64,000 nucleotides of DNA from assembly GCA_910574965.1 (NCBI GenBank), contig CAJTDB010000004.1:175231-239230 (forward strand). The letters are read 5' to 3'. The translations under genes were made by a program, and so were the position numbers. Below the pieces are notes generated by a model. The model saw only the letters and a list, made by a program, of their open reading frames with translations. It ran no database searches and was not told the origin of the DNA. This document shows, in pieces, positions 51,729 to 59,355 of this stretch (positions within the stretch are counted from its first letter, which is position 1; the number at the start of each line of letters is the position of its first letter). Source of the stretch: Lachnospiraceae bacterium (GTDB taxonomy: Bacteria; Bacillota; Clostridia; Lachnospirales; Lachnospiraceae).

Positions 51729-52499
51729 TCATAATTCCAGGCTGTCAATAATCTTGTATAATGCCTGTCTGACAGGATTGTCTGACGGAAGCTCGGTCGT
51801 TGGAGTACCGGCACTGTCAAACTCATATACACCATCGTCCTGGGGGATCACCCCAAGAAGCGTCAGTTCCTGTTTTTGAACCTCCTCCTGAATGCCTTCG
51901 TTCAGGACACCCCCCGGTGCGCGGTTCACAATCAAGCCGACTTTTTTCGGCTTCAGTCCGCATTCCGGAATCAGGCGGGCGATCCTGCCCACGGCCTGGA
52001 CTCCTCTGCGGGAACAGTCGCTTACCAGGATCACAACATCTACATTGGGAAGAATCCCGCGGCTGATATGCTCCATACCGGCCTCATTGTCAACCACAAT
52101 GTACTGGTAATGCTGTGCACGTCTGGCAACCTGAGTTGACAATAAACCATTGACAAAACAGTAGCAGCCTTTCCCCTGTGTGTGTCCCATAACCAGCAGA
52201 TCATAATCATCCTCTTCCACAAGGGAAGAATCAAACTTGAACTCTGCATAGTCCTGCTTGGACATTCCCGGAGGAATCGGGCTCACCTCTGCCAGCTCCG
52301 CCTTGGCAATCTCTTCGCGGATATCGCCGAGGGTCATATCCACCTGTACGCCAAGTACCTCATTCAGATTTGAATTCGCATCTGCATCGACCGCCAGGAT
52401 CGGTCCTTTTTTCTGCTCTGCCAGATACTGGATCAGCATGCCGGTCAATGTGGTCTTGCCCACACCGCCCTTACCTGCCACTGCTATTGTTTGCGGCAT
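51729..52499 (-). CDS. cooC: Second CooC/AcsF-type nickel insertion ATPase
   Basis: This 256-residue MinD-like ATPase has Walker A GKGGVGKTT, DADANSNL in Switch I and a CXC pair in GKGCYCFVNG, all as in nickel-loading CooC proteins. It is only distantly similar to the copy at 48988, so the two are likely specialised for CODH and for acetyl-CoA synthase (AcsF role), though which does which is not visible. It is 27 nt upstream of acsA and preceded by a structured leader. Confidence 0.92.
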   Translation of the reverse strand: MPQTIAVAGKGGVGKTTLTGMLIQYLAEQKKGPILAVDADANSNLNEVLGVQVDMTLGDIREEIAKAELAEVSPIPPGMSKQDYAEFKFDSSLVEEDDYDLLVMGHTQGKGCYCFVNGLLSTQVARRAQHYQYIVVDNEAGMEHISRGILPNVDVVILVSDCSRRGVQAVGRIARLIPECGLKPKKVGLIVNRAPGGVLNEGIQEEVQKQELTLLGVIPQDDGVYEFDSAGTPTTELPSDNPVRQALYKIIDSLEL

Positions 52500-52779
52500 A
52501 TCATCATCTCCTACATTCTAAAATCTTTTAAACTATACAAGAGTGCGCATTTTGGATCATTTTATGATTTCAGATGCGCTTTTACATTCCATATGTACAG
52601 AGGCCTGTACACGATGGCCTGTAATACCGGAGGATGTCTCAGCACCCCCGAAAAAGCTCTCCATGTCTCATCCGTCTACGGGGGGAAGACTTTGAAAGAA
52701 ACAGGCATTTTCTGTCCTGCTGTTCCCGACAGTCTCATCATTATCTACCTCCATTCTATATGAAATTTGCTTTTGAAAC
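52500..52779 (-). promoter_or_regulatory. Structured leader before cooC2-acsA
   Basis: In transcript order this 280-nt gap holds a possible 21-codon ORF (52741-52676) with GGAGG 6 nt before its ATG. A C6G/CG5 stem follows the ORF, overlapping its stop codon, with an octamer TGAGACAT repeated on both sides. Then come a TGTACAG/CTGTACA stem and a nested hairpin GCGCAT...ATGCGC (52545-52579). No known riboswitch was recognised. Confidence 0.45.
52676..52741 (-). CDS. Possible 21-residue leader peptide
   Basis: The frame from ATG 52741 to TAG 52676 encodes 21 residues starting MMRLSGTAGQ and ending FPP. A GGAGG lies 6 nt before the ATG. The stop codon lies next to a C-rich arm of a hairpin, a layout expected of attenuation leaders. 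There is no homology evidence. Confidence 0.3.
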   Translation of the reverse strand: MMRLSGTAGQKMPVSFKVFPP

Positions 52780-52974
52780 CTAGTCCTCTATGCAGTTGAT
52801 CTTCACAACTGAATTTGCAAGATCCACCATGGATATAGTTCCCTCTACCGTAATCTCGCCGCCCATGATGTCGCGGATCCGGATGACCGTTCCTTCCACA
52901 TCAAGGCGGCTTGCGTTTTTGATCAGGATGCTCTCGCTCTCCTGCTTTTTCCCATATACTGTTGCAAGACACAT
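52780..52974 (-). CDS. cooT: CooT-type nickel-binding protein
   Basis: This 64-residue protein matches the CooT family of small dimeric beta-barrel proteins that bind Ni(II) through an N-terminal Cys (MCLATVYGK). In Rhodospirillum rubrum CooT is linked to CODH nickel insertion. The adjoining His-rich gene and two cooC genes agree with that role. The ATG follows an AGGAGG. Confidence 0.9.
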   Translation of the reverse strand: MCLATVYGKKQESESILIKNASRLDVEGTVIRIRDIMGGEITVEGTISMVDLANSVVKINCIED

Positions 52975-53040
52975 TGGTCCTTACCTCCTGACTCAAATTC
53001 CGCACCTGTTCTGCGTGATTTTCGGGCTGATGCTGGTCTG

Positions 53041-53436
53041 CTACACCAGTGAAAGCGCAATCGACAATCTCATATTGCCTTTTTCAAAATCCTCCACGCC
53101 CTTCTCAATCTGAGCGGCTGCTTCCTCTTTCCCCTGCTCTCTCAAATGCTTTGCAATGACGGCAAGCTCCTGTGCATGGTGTTTGTTGTGGTCCAGCATA
53201 TATGCCAGCACCGCAGTATCCTCATCCTTCGGATGATCTCCATGATCGTGTCCGCAGTGGTCATGGGTATGACCATCACATCCGCCGCAATGTTCATGAT
53301 TATGTTCATGCTCATGACCTGCTTCATGATTGTGCGCATGTGTATGAGTTGTATTACCATGTGTATGCTCGTGCGTGTGTTCCTGCCCGCCGCATCCGCA
53401 TCCACAGTGCGTATGCTCTTCATTGGTTAAATGCAT
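53041..53436 (-). CDS. His-rich putative nickel storage/chaperone protein
   Basis: This 131-residue protein has 22 His and 6 Cys within its first 68 residues (HTHEHTH, HEHEHNHEH, HDHGDH patterns, CGCGC), a strong metal-binding tail. The C-terminal helical part (about 75-131, LAYMLDHNKHHAQEL...) is a small conserved helical domain. The His-rich idea is like CooJ or HypB tails, although here it is at the N-terminus. It heads the nickel-enzyme operon, so nickel is the likely metal. Confidence 0.8.
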   Translation of the reverse strand: MHLTNEEHTHCGCGCGGQEHTHEHTHGNTTHTHAHNHEAGHEHEHNHEHCGGCDGHTHDHCGHDHGDHPKDEDTAVLAYMLDHNKHHAQELAVIAKHLREQGKEEAAAQIEKGVEDFEKGNMRLSIALSLV

Positions 53437-53512
53437 CTATTCCCCTCCTTGTTCTAAGCAAAAAACACAGCTTTTTTAGCAGACTGTTATTTTTTTGACA
53501 TTTTTTATGATT

Positions 53513-53541
53513 ATTATACCCCATGGGGGGATATTTAGCAA
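53513..53541 (-). promoter_or_regulatory. Promoter of the CODH/ACS nickel operon with palindromic spacer
   Basis: On the minus strand TTGCTA (53541-53536), 17 bp, TATAAT (53518-53513). The spacer contains the 10-bp palindrome CCCCATGGGG (53519-53528) directly against the -10, a possible operator. The rest of the 356-bp gap 53437-53792 holds the leader of the His-rich gene and the metF terminator, and no gene. Confidence 0.7.
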
Positions 53542-53702
53542 GTGGATTTCTGTATATTTTCTACAAAAATATGGAATTTCTTTTTTCTCTTTGAAAAAGC
53601 TTTTCAAAGCCTTTCAGACCTCGGACAAATTCCGTTCCACACCGTTTTTTGTCCGCCCTGCAGACACATTTGCGGGAATCCGAGGCGATCAGGCAAAAGC
53701 AA

Positions 53703-53742
53703 AAAAGGAGCCGAAAGCTGTTTTCGTGCTTTCGGCCCCTTA
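53703..53742 (-). terminator. Terminator after metF
   Basis: GCCGAAAGC (53710-53718) pairs with GCTTTCGGC (53728-53736), extended by AAGG/CCTT, and six T follow on the minus strand. It ends the MTHFR operon. Confidence 0.9.
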
Positions 53743-53792
53743 AAACTTCAAAATCCATATAAAGTATAGGAAAGAACTCCTAGTACCGCTGC

Positions 53793-54671
53793 TTAGATCC
53801 CTGCCTGTTTCAGAAGATCCGGTACCTTGGACTCCCATCCAAGTGCCATGATATGTACGCCCTGGCAGTACGGTTTACATTCTTTAATAATACGCGCAGC
53901 GATCTCCACGCCGGTGATGCCTGCCTTGGTCTTTTCTTTGTCTGCCTTCAGCTCATCAATCATTTCCTGAGGAACATGGATACCGGCAACATTGTCGTTC
54001 ATGTATTTAGCCATACCTGCGGACTTCGGAATAACGATGCCAAGCTGAACCGGTTTTCCGAACTCTTTTGCTTTTTCCATAAATTTGATGAACTTCTCCG
54101 GCTCATAGACCGCCTGCGTCTGGAAATATTCAGCTCCTGCGCGGACCTTTCTCTCCATCTTTGCCAACTGCGAATCAACGGAATCGCTGCAGGGAGATAC
54201 CACTGCTCCTTTGGCAAATTTCGGCGGCTCGCCGACCAGTTTGTTTCCGCCCAGGTCTTCGCCCTCTTCCAGCTTGCATACCGTATGAAGCAGGGAAACA
54301 GAATCCAGATCAAAGACCGGCTTTGCCTGCTTATGATCTCCAAGTTTGATATGATCGCCTGTCAGGACCAGCAGATTTTCGATTCCGAGCATTGCTGCAC
54401 TCAGAAGATCGGACTGCAGTGCGATCCGGTTTCTGTCGCGGCAGGTAAGCTGATAGATCGGCAGAAGCCCTTCATCTTTCAGAGCCTTACAGGTTGCCAG
54501 AGAACCAAGGCGCATAACGGAAGACTGATTGTCGGTCACGTTCACCGCTGTAACGCCGCTTAAGTAAGTCTTTGCCTCTTCCAGTAAATGCTCAATGTGG
54601 ATTCCCTTAGGCGGTCCTACTTCCGCAGAAACTACAAATTCACCGCGTTCAAATAACTCTGTAATTTTCAT
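53793..54671 (-). CDS. metF: Methylenetetrahydrofolate reductase, MetF subunit
   Basis: This 292-residue TIM-barrel flavoprotein reduces methylene-THF to methyl-THF. Recognisable parts are SAEVGPPKG at the start with the catalytic Glu, AVNVTDNQSSVMRLGS, and LLVLTGDHIKLGDH for FAD binding. It is encoded with metV and an RnfC-like fusion, the arrangement of the heterotrimeric NADH-linked reductase known from Acetobacterium woodii. Last gene of its operon before a strong terminator. Confidence 0.95.
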   Translation of the reverse strand: MKITELFERGEFVVSAEVGPPKGIHIEHLLEEAKTYLSGVTAVNVTDNQSSVMRLGSLATCKALKDEGLLPIYQLTCRDRNRIALQSDLLSAAMLGIENLLVLTGDHIKLGDHKQAKPVFDLDSVSLLHTVCKLEEGEDLGGNKLVGEPPKFAKGAVVSPCSDSVDSQLAKMERKVRAGAEYFQTQAVYEPEKFIKFMEKAKEFGKPVQLGIVIPKSAGMAKYMNDNVAGIHVPQEMIDELKADKEKTKAGITGVEIAARIIKECKPYCQGVHIMALGWESKVPDLLKQAGI

Positions 54672-54711
54672 TATACATCGCTCCTAATCATTATTATTTT
54701 TAACAGGTTCT

Positions 54712-55329
54712 TTATACTTCCTCATCCGTCGCATAATTGCGTACCTGAACGGGGCTCTTTAAAACATCCAGACGTCCAATTTTCTCAAGCCGTCTGTAAA
54801 TGCGCTCCCAGCCGCACTCCATAGCGGGATCTACTTCGCATTTGCCATTTTTAGCACCGCCGCACTGGCCGTTTAACAGGCTCTTGGAACAGGCAGTGAT
54901 CGGGCAGATCCCTCCGGTTAGATTCAGGTAGCATTCACCGCACTGACCGCAGTCGTACTCGATAGGCGTCACACCCTGGAAACCCGGCAGCCTGCAGGAA
55001 TCGCATGCTGCACATACCATCTTATCTTCCAGATACTCGGCGATGGTCTGCACACCGACACCGCAGGAAAATACAAGAACCAGATCCGCAGCGTTGATCG
55101 CATCCATATGTTTCTCAAGACGCAGCTTCATATTCTCCGGGTTGCATATGTAGTCTGTTGTAATACTTCCGGTTACATTCCCTGAAGCCCCAAGTTCTTT
55201 CTGGAGTTCTGCAGCTTCTTTTTCCGGGAAATGAACTTCCTTACATCCCTGACAGTTGATGATAAAGATCTTCTTTCCATCCACCAGTGATGTGATAGTT
55301 TCCTTTGATTTTAACTGGGTAATTAGCAT
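54712..55329 (-). CDS. metV: MetV, Cys-rich partner of MetF
   Basis: This 205-residue protein has the methylene-THF reductase C-terminal-like (MetV) fold with a Cys-rich second half: CAACDSCRLPG, CGQCGECYLNLTGGICP, ACSKSLLNGQCGG and GKCEVD. It binds iron-sulfur and/or zinc and links MetF to its electron donor. It starts 1 nt after the stop of the fusion gene. Its sequence is clearly related to the N-terminal third of that upstream protein, so the operon carries two MetV modules. Confidence 0.93.
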   Translation of the reverse strand: MLITQLKSKETITSLVDGKKIFIINCQGCKEVHFPEKEAAELQKELGASGNVTGSITTDYICNPENMKLRLEKHMDAINAADLVLVFSCGVGVQTIAEYLEDKMVCAACDSCRLPGFQGVTPIEYDCGQCGECYLNLTGGICPITACSKSLLNGQCGGAKNGKCEVDPAMECGWERIYRRLEKIGRLDVLKSPVQVRNYATDEEV

Positions 55330-55330
55330 A

Positions 55331-57292
55331 TCACTTCATCCCCCTTACTGCATTTTTTCCGGCTTTGATCTTGGTGACTAACGGGATCTTGGAGGAACAG
55401 ATGTACTCGCAGCATCTGCACTCGATACAATCCATGACATTACTGTCTTTCATGCCCTGCCAGTTCTCTTCATCCGCAAATTTTGCGAAATACAGAGGTG
55501 TGAGCTCCATAGGACAGACATCCATACAGCGGCCGCATTTGATGCATGGCTGCTCAGCAGTGTGATCGGAATCAACAACAATAATGCCGTTGGAACCTTT
55601 CATGATCGGTACATTTGTATCAGAAAGAACAAATCCCATCATCGGTCCGCCGGCTTTGATCGTAACGCCGTCTCCTGTGATGCCGCCGCAGTAGTCAATC
55701 AGATCTTTGGTATTGGTACCGATCTTCACGATATAGTTGCCCGGCTTCTTCAGCTTTTCGCCAGTTACCGTTACCACACGCTCAACCAACGGCATCCCTT
55801 TCTGGATGGCATCGGAGATGGCTTTTGTAGTGCTGATGTTGCTGACAACGCATCCTACGTCTGCAGGCAGTCCGCCCCGCGGAACCTGTCTTCCCATAAC
55901 ACGTTTGATGAGCATTTTCTCAGCGCCCTGAGGATATTTGGTCTTTGCAACTACAACTTCAATGTTGTCAATATCCGCAGTTTTTGCCTGCAGAAGTTCA
56001 ATGGCATCCGGTTTGTTGTCCTCAATGACAATGATACCTTTCTGGGCGTCTACCGTCTTGACAATGGCTTTCAGTCCAAATACAACATCATCTGCAAACT
56101 CCAGCAGCACTCGATGGTCCGCAGTAAGAAGCGGCTCACACTCACAGCCGTTTAAAAGAACTGCATCGATCGGTTTATTCGGTTTTAATTTTACGGAAGT
56201 CGGGAAACCGGCACCGCCCATACCGACGATTCCGCTCTCGCGGACGATATCGATAATCTCATCCGGTGTAAGGCTGTCGAGGTCCTTATGGGGTTTTACA
56301 GATTCGTGCAGAGTATTTTTTCCATCCGACTGGATGACAACGGACATACATTCGCCTCTTGTGGCATGCCCATGGTTTTCAATAGCGGTCACAGTTCCGC
56401 TGACGCTGGAATGGACCGGAGCACTGATAAAGCCTGCCGATTCGCCGATCACCTGGCCGACCTTCACGGTATCTCCCACCTGTACGACAGGATTGGACGG
56501 AGCACCCGCATGCATGGACAGCGGAATGACAACTGTCTGCGGATCCGGGAAGCGCTCCAGCGGGATATGCTCGGTAAATTCCTTCCGCTCTGTCGGATGG
56601 ATACCGCCATAATAGCCTTCGAGTCTGTTTTCACGGATTTCTTTCACGTAGTCATTTACAAATTTGAAATCAACCTTCGAATAATCCCGAAGCTGTATGG
56701 GCTGATCTAAAAATTCGGAAAGACGGCCCTGTTTTTCCAGTCTTTTGTATATCTTCTCCCAGGCACAGTCTTTGTTCGGATCCACTTCGCATTTGCCGTT
56801 CTTAGCACCGCCGCACTGACCGTTGACCAGGCTCTTAGAACAGTCAACGATAGGACAGATGCCGCCTGTCACATTCAAGTAGCACTGTGCACATGCGTCA
56901 CAGCTCTTCTTTGTCAGTGCCATGCCGTGATGTCCTGTATAATTCAGGGAATTGCTGGCTGCATATACAGGTTTTCCTGCCAAATCAGCCACGGTCTGGA
57001 TGCCAAGGCCGCAGGATGCCACAAGAATATGCTCGGTCCCTTCCGGAATCATATCCTGCAGTTTTTTCTCTGTCTGGGTCTTATTGCACAGAAAGTCAAC
57101 CCTTGCACTGCCAGTTACTGTTTTGCCCTGCTCGGTAACGATCTTCTCAAGCTCAGCACACTCTGGTTCGTCAATGGTTTCAAATTCCTTGAAGCACTTG
57201 TTGCAGGCAATGATGAACAGATGATCCTTACCGGCCAATAATGACACCAGTTCGTCATTCCCTTTCAACCTAAACTTAGTATAGTTCTCCAA
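55331..57292 (-). CDS. rnfC2: MetV-RnfC fusion protein (RnfC2-like)
   Basis: This 653-residue protein, from a TTG start 7 nt after AAGGAAGG, is the likely NADH-oxidising subunit of the MetF-MetV reductase. Residues 1-205 are a MetV-like domain (CDACAQCYLNVTGG, CEVDPNKDC). Residues about 230-653 are RnfC: a biotinyl-like sandwich (GDTVKVGQVIGESAG), the FMN/NADH domain (GIVGMGGAGFPTSVKL, NGCECEPLL) and two 4Fe-4S motifs (CIKCGRCMDVCP; CIECRCCEYIC). An in-frame GTG at 57367 would add 25 residues without a ribosome site. It heads the MTHFR operon. Whether the fusion is common to all RnfC2 proteins I cannot check. Confidence 0.9.
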   Translation of the reverse strand: MENYTKFRLKGNDELVSLLAGKDHLFIIACNKCFKEFETIDEPECAELEKIVTEQGKTVTGSARVDFLCNKTQTEKKLQDMIPEGTEHILVASCGLGIQTVADLAGKPVYAASNSLNYTGHHGMALTKKSCDACAQCYLNVTGGICPIVDCSKSLVNGQCGGAKNGKCEVDPNKDCAWEKIYKRLEKQGRLSEFLDQPIQLRDYSKVDFKFVNDYVKEIRENRLEGYYGGIHPTERKEFTEHIPLERFPDPQTVVIPLSMHAGAPSNPVVQVGDTVKVGQVIGESAGFISAPVHSSVSGTVTAIENHGHATRGECMSVVIQSDGKNTLHESVKPHKDLDSLTPDEIIDIVRESGIVGMGGAGFPTSVKLKPNKPIDAVLLNGCECEPLLTADHRVLLEFADDVVFGLKAIVKTVDAQKGIIVIEDNKPDAIELLQAKTADIDNIEVVVAKTKYPQGAEKMLIKRVMGRQVPRGGLPADVGCVVSNISTTKAISDAIQKGMPLVERVVTVTGEKLKKPGNYIVKIGTNTKDLIDYCGGITGDGVTIKAGGPMMGFVLSDTNVPIMKGSNGIIVVDSDHTAEQPCIKCGRCMDVCPMELTPLYFAKFADEENWQGMKDSNVMDCIECRCCEYICSSKIPLVTKIKAGKNAVRGMK

Positions 57293-57427
57293 TTGCTCAC
57301 CTTCCTTATCTGATTGATTCACAAAGCATGTTTGTATTTGATTTTGTTGCTTTTTCTGCCTCTGCACTTTGCAGAAAAAATAACAATAGACAAATAAGTC
57401 AGCTTTGTTTTTATTGCCGCTTTAAGT

Positions 57428-57458
57428 ATAATACATATTCAACATATTTACCAGTCAA
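57428..57458 (-). promoter_or_regulatory. Candidate promoter of the MTHFR operon
   Basis: TTGACT (57458-57453) and TATTAT (57433-57428) on the minus strand are 19 bp apart, wider than ideal, in an AT-rich region. A long leader (about 130 nt) lies before the TTG start. Confidence 0.45.
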
Positions 57459-57500
57459 AATATATATTTTTTTGTAAAAATTTTTATGACAGACAAAATA

Positions 57501-57555
57501 ATCCCTGTTCCAAAAAGCGGCACATGAGGTATGTACTGCTTCTTGGAGCAGGGAT
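57501..57555 (-). terminator. Terminator of the acyl-carrier operon
   Basis: ATCCCTGTTCCAAAAAGC (57501-57518) pairs with GCTTCTTGGAGCAGGGAT (57538-57555) with two non-Watson-Crick positions; ATTTTGTC follows on the minus strand. It lies 15 nt after the AMP-ligase stop. Confidence 0.8.
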
Positions 57556-57569
57556 CGTTATATAAAATA

Positions 57570-59078
57570 TCAGTATCTTTTAATCTTTTTTGAAGGCGTC
57601 TTCGGAAATTCTGTATCACGCACTTTCAGCCGGTAGATTTTCTTATAGGCCGGTGCACTCTTGTTCCAGTTGTCAATCAGCTCCTGCAGTGCAGCCTTCA
57701 CGTCCGTAATTTCTTTTTTCGCCGCATATTCTGCATCCGGGAAAAACTCAGCTTCAATCACACCTTCACTCTCCCGGACCAGCACCTCCTGTACGAGCGG
57801 GGATTCCGACAGACGGTTTTCCAGTTCTTCCGGTGATACATTTTCTCCGTTTTTCGTAATAATCAGATTTTTCTTTCTTCCGGTCAGATAAACAAAGCCT
57901 TCGTCATCCACATAGCCAAGATCTCCGGTCCGAAGCCATCCGTCCACCAGAGTCTCCTCGGTTTCTTTTGGCATCTGATAGTAGCCCTGCATCACGCTGC
58001 TGCCCCGGACCCAGAGTTCTTCCTCTACGACCTTTGCCTCACAGTTTGGAATCAACTGCCCTACAGAACCTTTGCGGATATTCCAGCTAACCGTCGTACT
58101 GATAACCGGTGCACATTCCGTCATGCCATAGCCTTGCAGAATCGTAATGCCATAAGCTTTGAACAGATCCAGCATAGCCGGCGGCAGATAAGCGCCTCCG
58201 CTGCAAATCGTATGGAACTGCTCTCCAAACACTTCCCGCTTTACGATTTCAGGCGGAAGTCCTGCTGCTTCCTGAAGCTTTTTCGCCATAGTCTCGATCA
58301 TCAGCGGTACCATCAAGATAACATTCGGCCGGAACAGCTTGATATTTTTGGCCATGCGAATAAGCGAATCGTTTATGCAGATGACACTTCCAAGAGACAG
58401 TCCTTTCAGAATGTCCATGCTCAGGCAGTAGGCATGATGAATTGGAAGCACAGAGAGAATTACCGTCCGCTCCGGGAATTTCATATCCAGGCAGGTGGCA
58501 TTTTCCGCCAGGTTCCGATGGGTCAGCATCACGCCTTTGCTCTTGCCCGTAGTACCGGATGTGAACATGATCGTTGCCAGGTCTTCCGGCTTCGGTTCCG
58601 TTGAAAAGACCCCTTCATGTTCTTTTAAAAGCTGCCAAAAGGAAAGTGCTTCCTCGTCTTGTGTTTCCTTCTGCATGGAAATCACATATTTTAGTTTCGG
58701 GCATTTGGCCTTTGCCGCCAGCATGACGTCCTTTCGGATCTCATCTACCACCAGCACCGATGCATCCGATCGGTGAACCAGCTCGCACATTTCTTCCATC
58801 GGAAGGGACACATCCAGAGGGACACATACCGTCCCGCTTCCAACCGTTCCAAAATAAGTAACCAGCCAAGGATAAGAGGTCATGCCGGTAACTGCCACAT
58901 GTCCCCCCTGAACTCCAAGAGCTTTTAATACTCTGGAAAAGCTTTCACTGTCCTTTTTCAGTTCCGTGTAGGACTTTGCCTCTATGGAATCTTTGCCTGT
59001 TTTATAGCGGACGGCATCTTCAGCGCCGTATTTTTTCTCTGCCTGTACCAGTATTTCCCGAATCGTACTTATCGTCAT
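57570..59078 (-). CDS. AMP-forming acyl-CoA/ACP ligase
   Basis: This 502-residue adenylating enzyme activates a carboxylic acid as acyl-AMP and loads it on a thiol. The order of motifs is complete: MFTSGTTGKSKG (P-loop, about 168-179), GYGMTECAP, WLRTGDLGY, GRKKNLIITKNGENV and the final lysine region PKTPSKKIKR. A carrier protein is encoded 11 nt upstream, so the acyl group is probably passed to that ACP rather than to CoA. The substrate (fatty acid or amino acid) cannot be read from the sequence; no amino-acid-specific Asp235-like signature was evident. Last gene of the operon. Confidence 0.9.
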   Translation of the reverse strand: MTISTIREILVQAEKKYGAEDAVRYKTGKDSIEAKSYTELKKDSESFSRVLKALGVQGGHVAVTGMTSYPWLVTYFGTVGSGTVCVPLDVSLPMEEMCELVHRSDASVLVVDEIRKDVMLAAKAKCPKLKYVISMQKETQDEEALSFWQLLKEHEGVFSTEPKPEDLATIMFTSGTTGKSKGVMLTHRNLAENATCLDMKFPERTVILSVLPIHHAYCLSMDILKGLSLGSVICINDSLIRMAKNIKLFRPNVILMVPLMIETMAKKLQEAAGLPPEIVKREVFGEQFHTICSGGAYLPPAMLDLFKAYGITILQGYGMTECAPVISTTVSWNIRKGSVGQLIPNCEAKVVEEELWVRGSSVMQGYYQMPKETEETLVDGWLRTGDLGYVDDEGFVYLTGRKKNLIITKNGENVSPEELENRLSESPLVQEVLVRESEGVIEAEFFPDAEYAAKKEITDVKAALQELIDNWNKSAPAYKKIYRLKVRDTEFPKTPSKKIKRY

Positions 59079-59089
59079 GCTTCTCCTCC

Positions 59090-59320
59090 TTATTCTGCGG
59101 ACAGCTTCTCCAGATAGGCAACTGCTTCCTGAACCGTGCGGATCTCAGCCGCTTCCTGCTGGTCGATCTCTACATCGAACGCATCCTCCAGTTCTCCGAG
59201 CATACTCATAAAGTCAAAGGAAGTAAATCCCAAATCTTCCATAAACCTTGAATCCGGATGAATGTCTCCCGGCTCTACCTCTACATAATTGCAAATGATC
59301 TCTGATAATTTCTCAAACAT
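59090..59320 (-). CDS. Acyl carrier protein
   Basis: This 76-residue acidic carrier protein has the phosphopantetheine attachment Ser34 in LGFTSFDFMSML, a variant of the usual DSL motif. Size and helix pattern are normal. It is a dedicated carrier of the five-gene operon rather than the fatty-acid ACP, since no fab gene is adjacent. It follows the condensation-like gene by 35 bp. Confidence 0.92.
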   Translation of the reverse strand: MFEKLSEIICNYVEVEPGDIHPDSRFMEDLGFTSFDFMSMLGELEDAFDVEIDQQEAAEIRTVQEAVAYLEKLSAE

Positions 59321-59355
59321 GTTCCCGCTCCTTTTTAATGTTGTATAGACAAGAT

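Noticed and set aside
53146..53498. Met/Cys-rich plus-strand frames opposite the His-rich gene
   Set aside because: They are shadows of the repetitive His codons on the minus strand.
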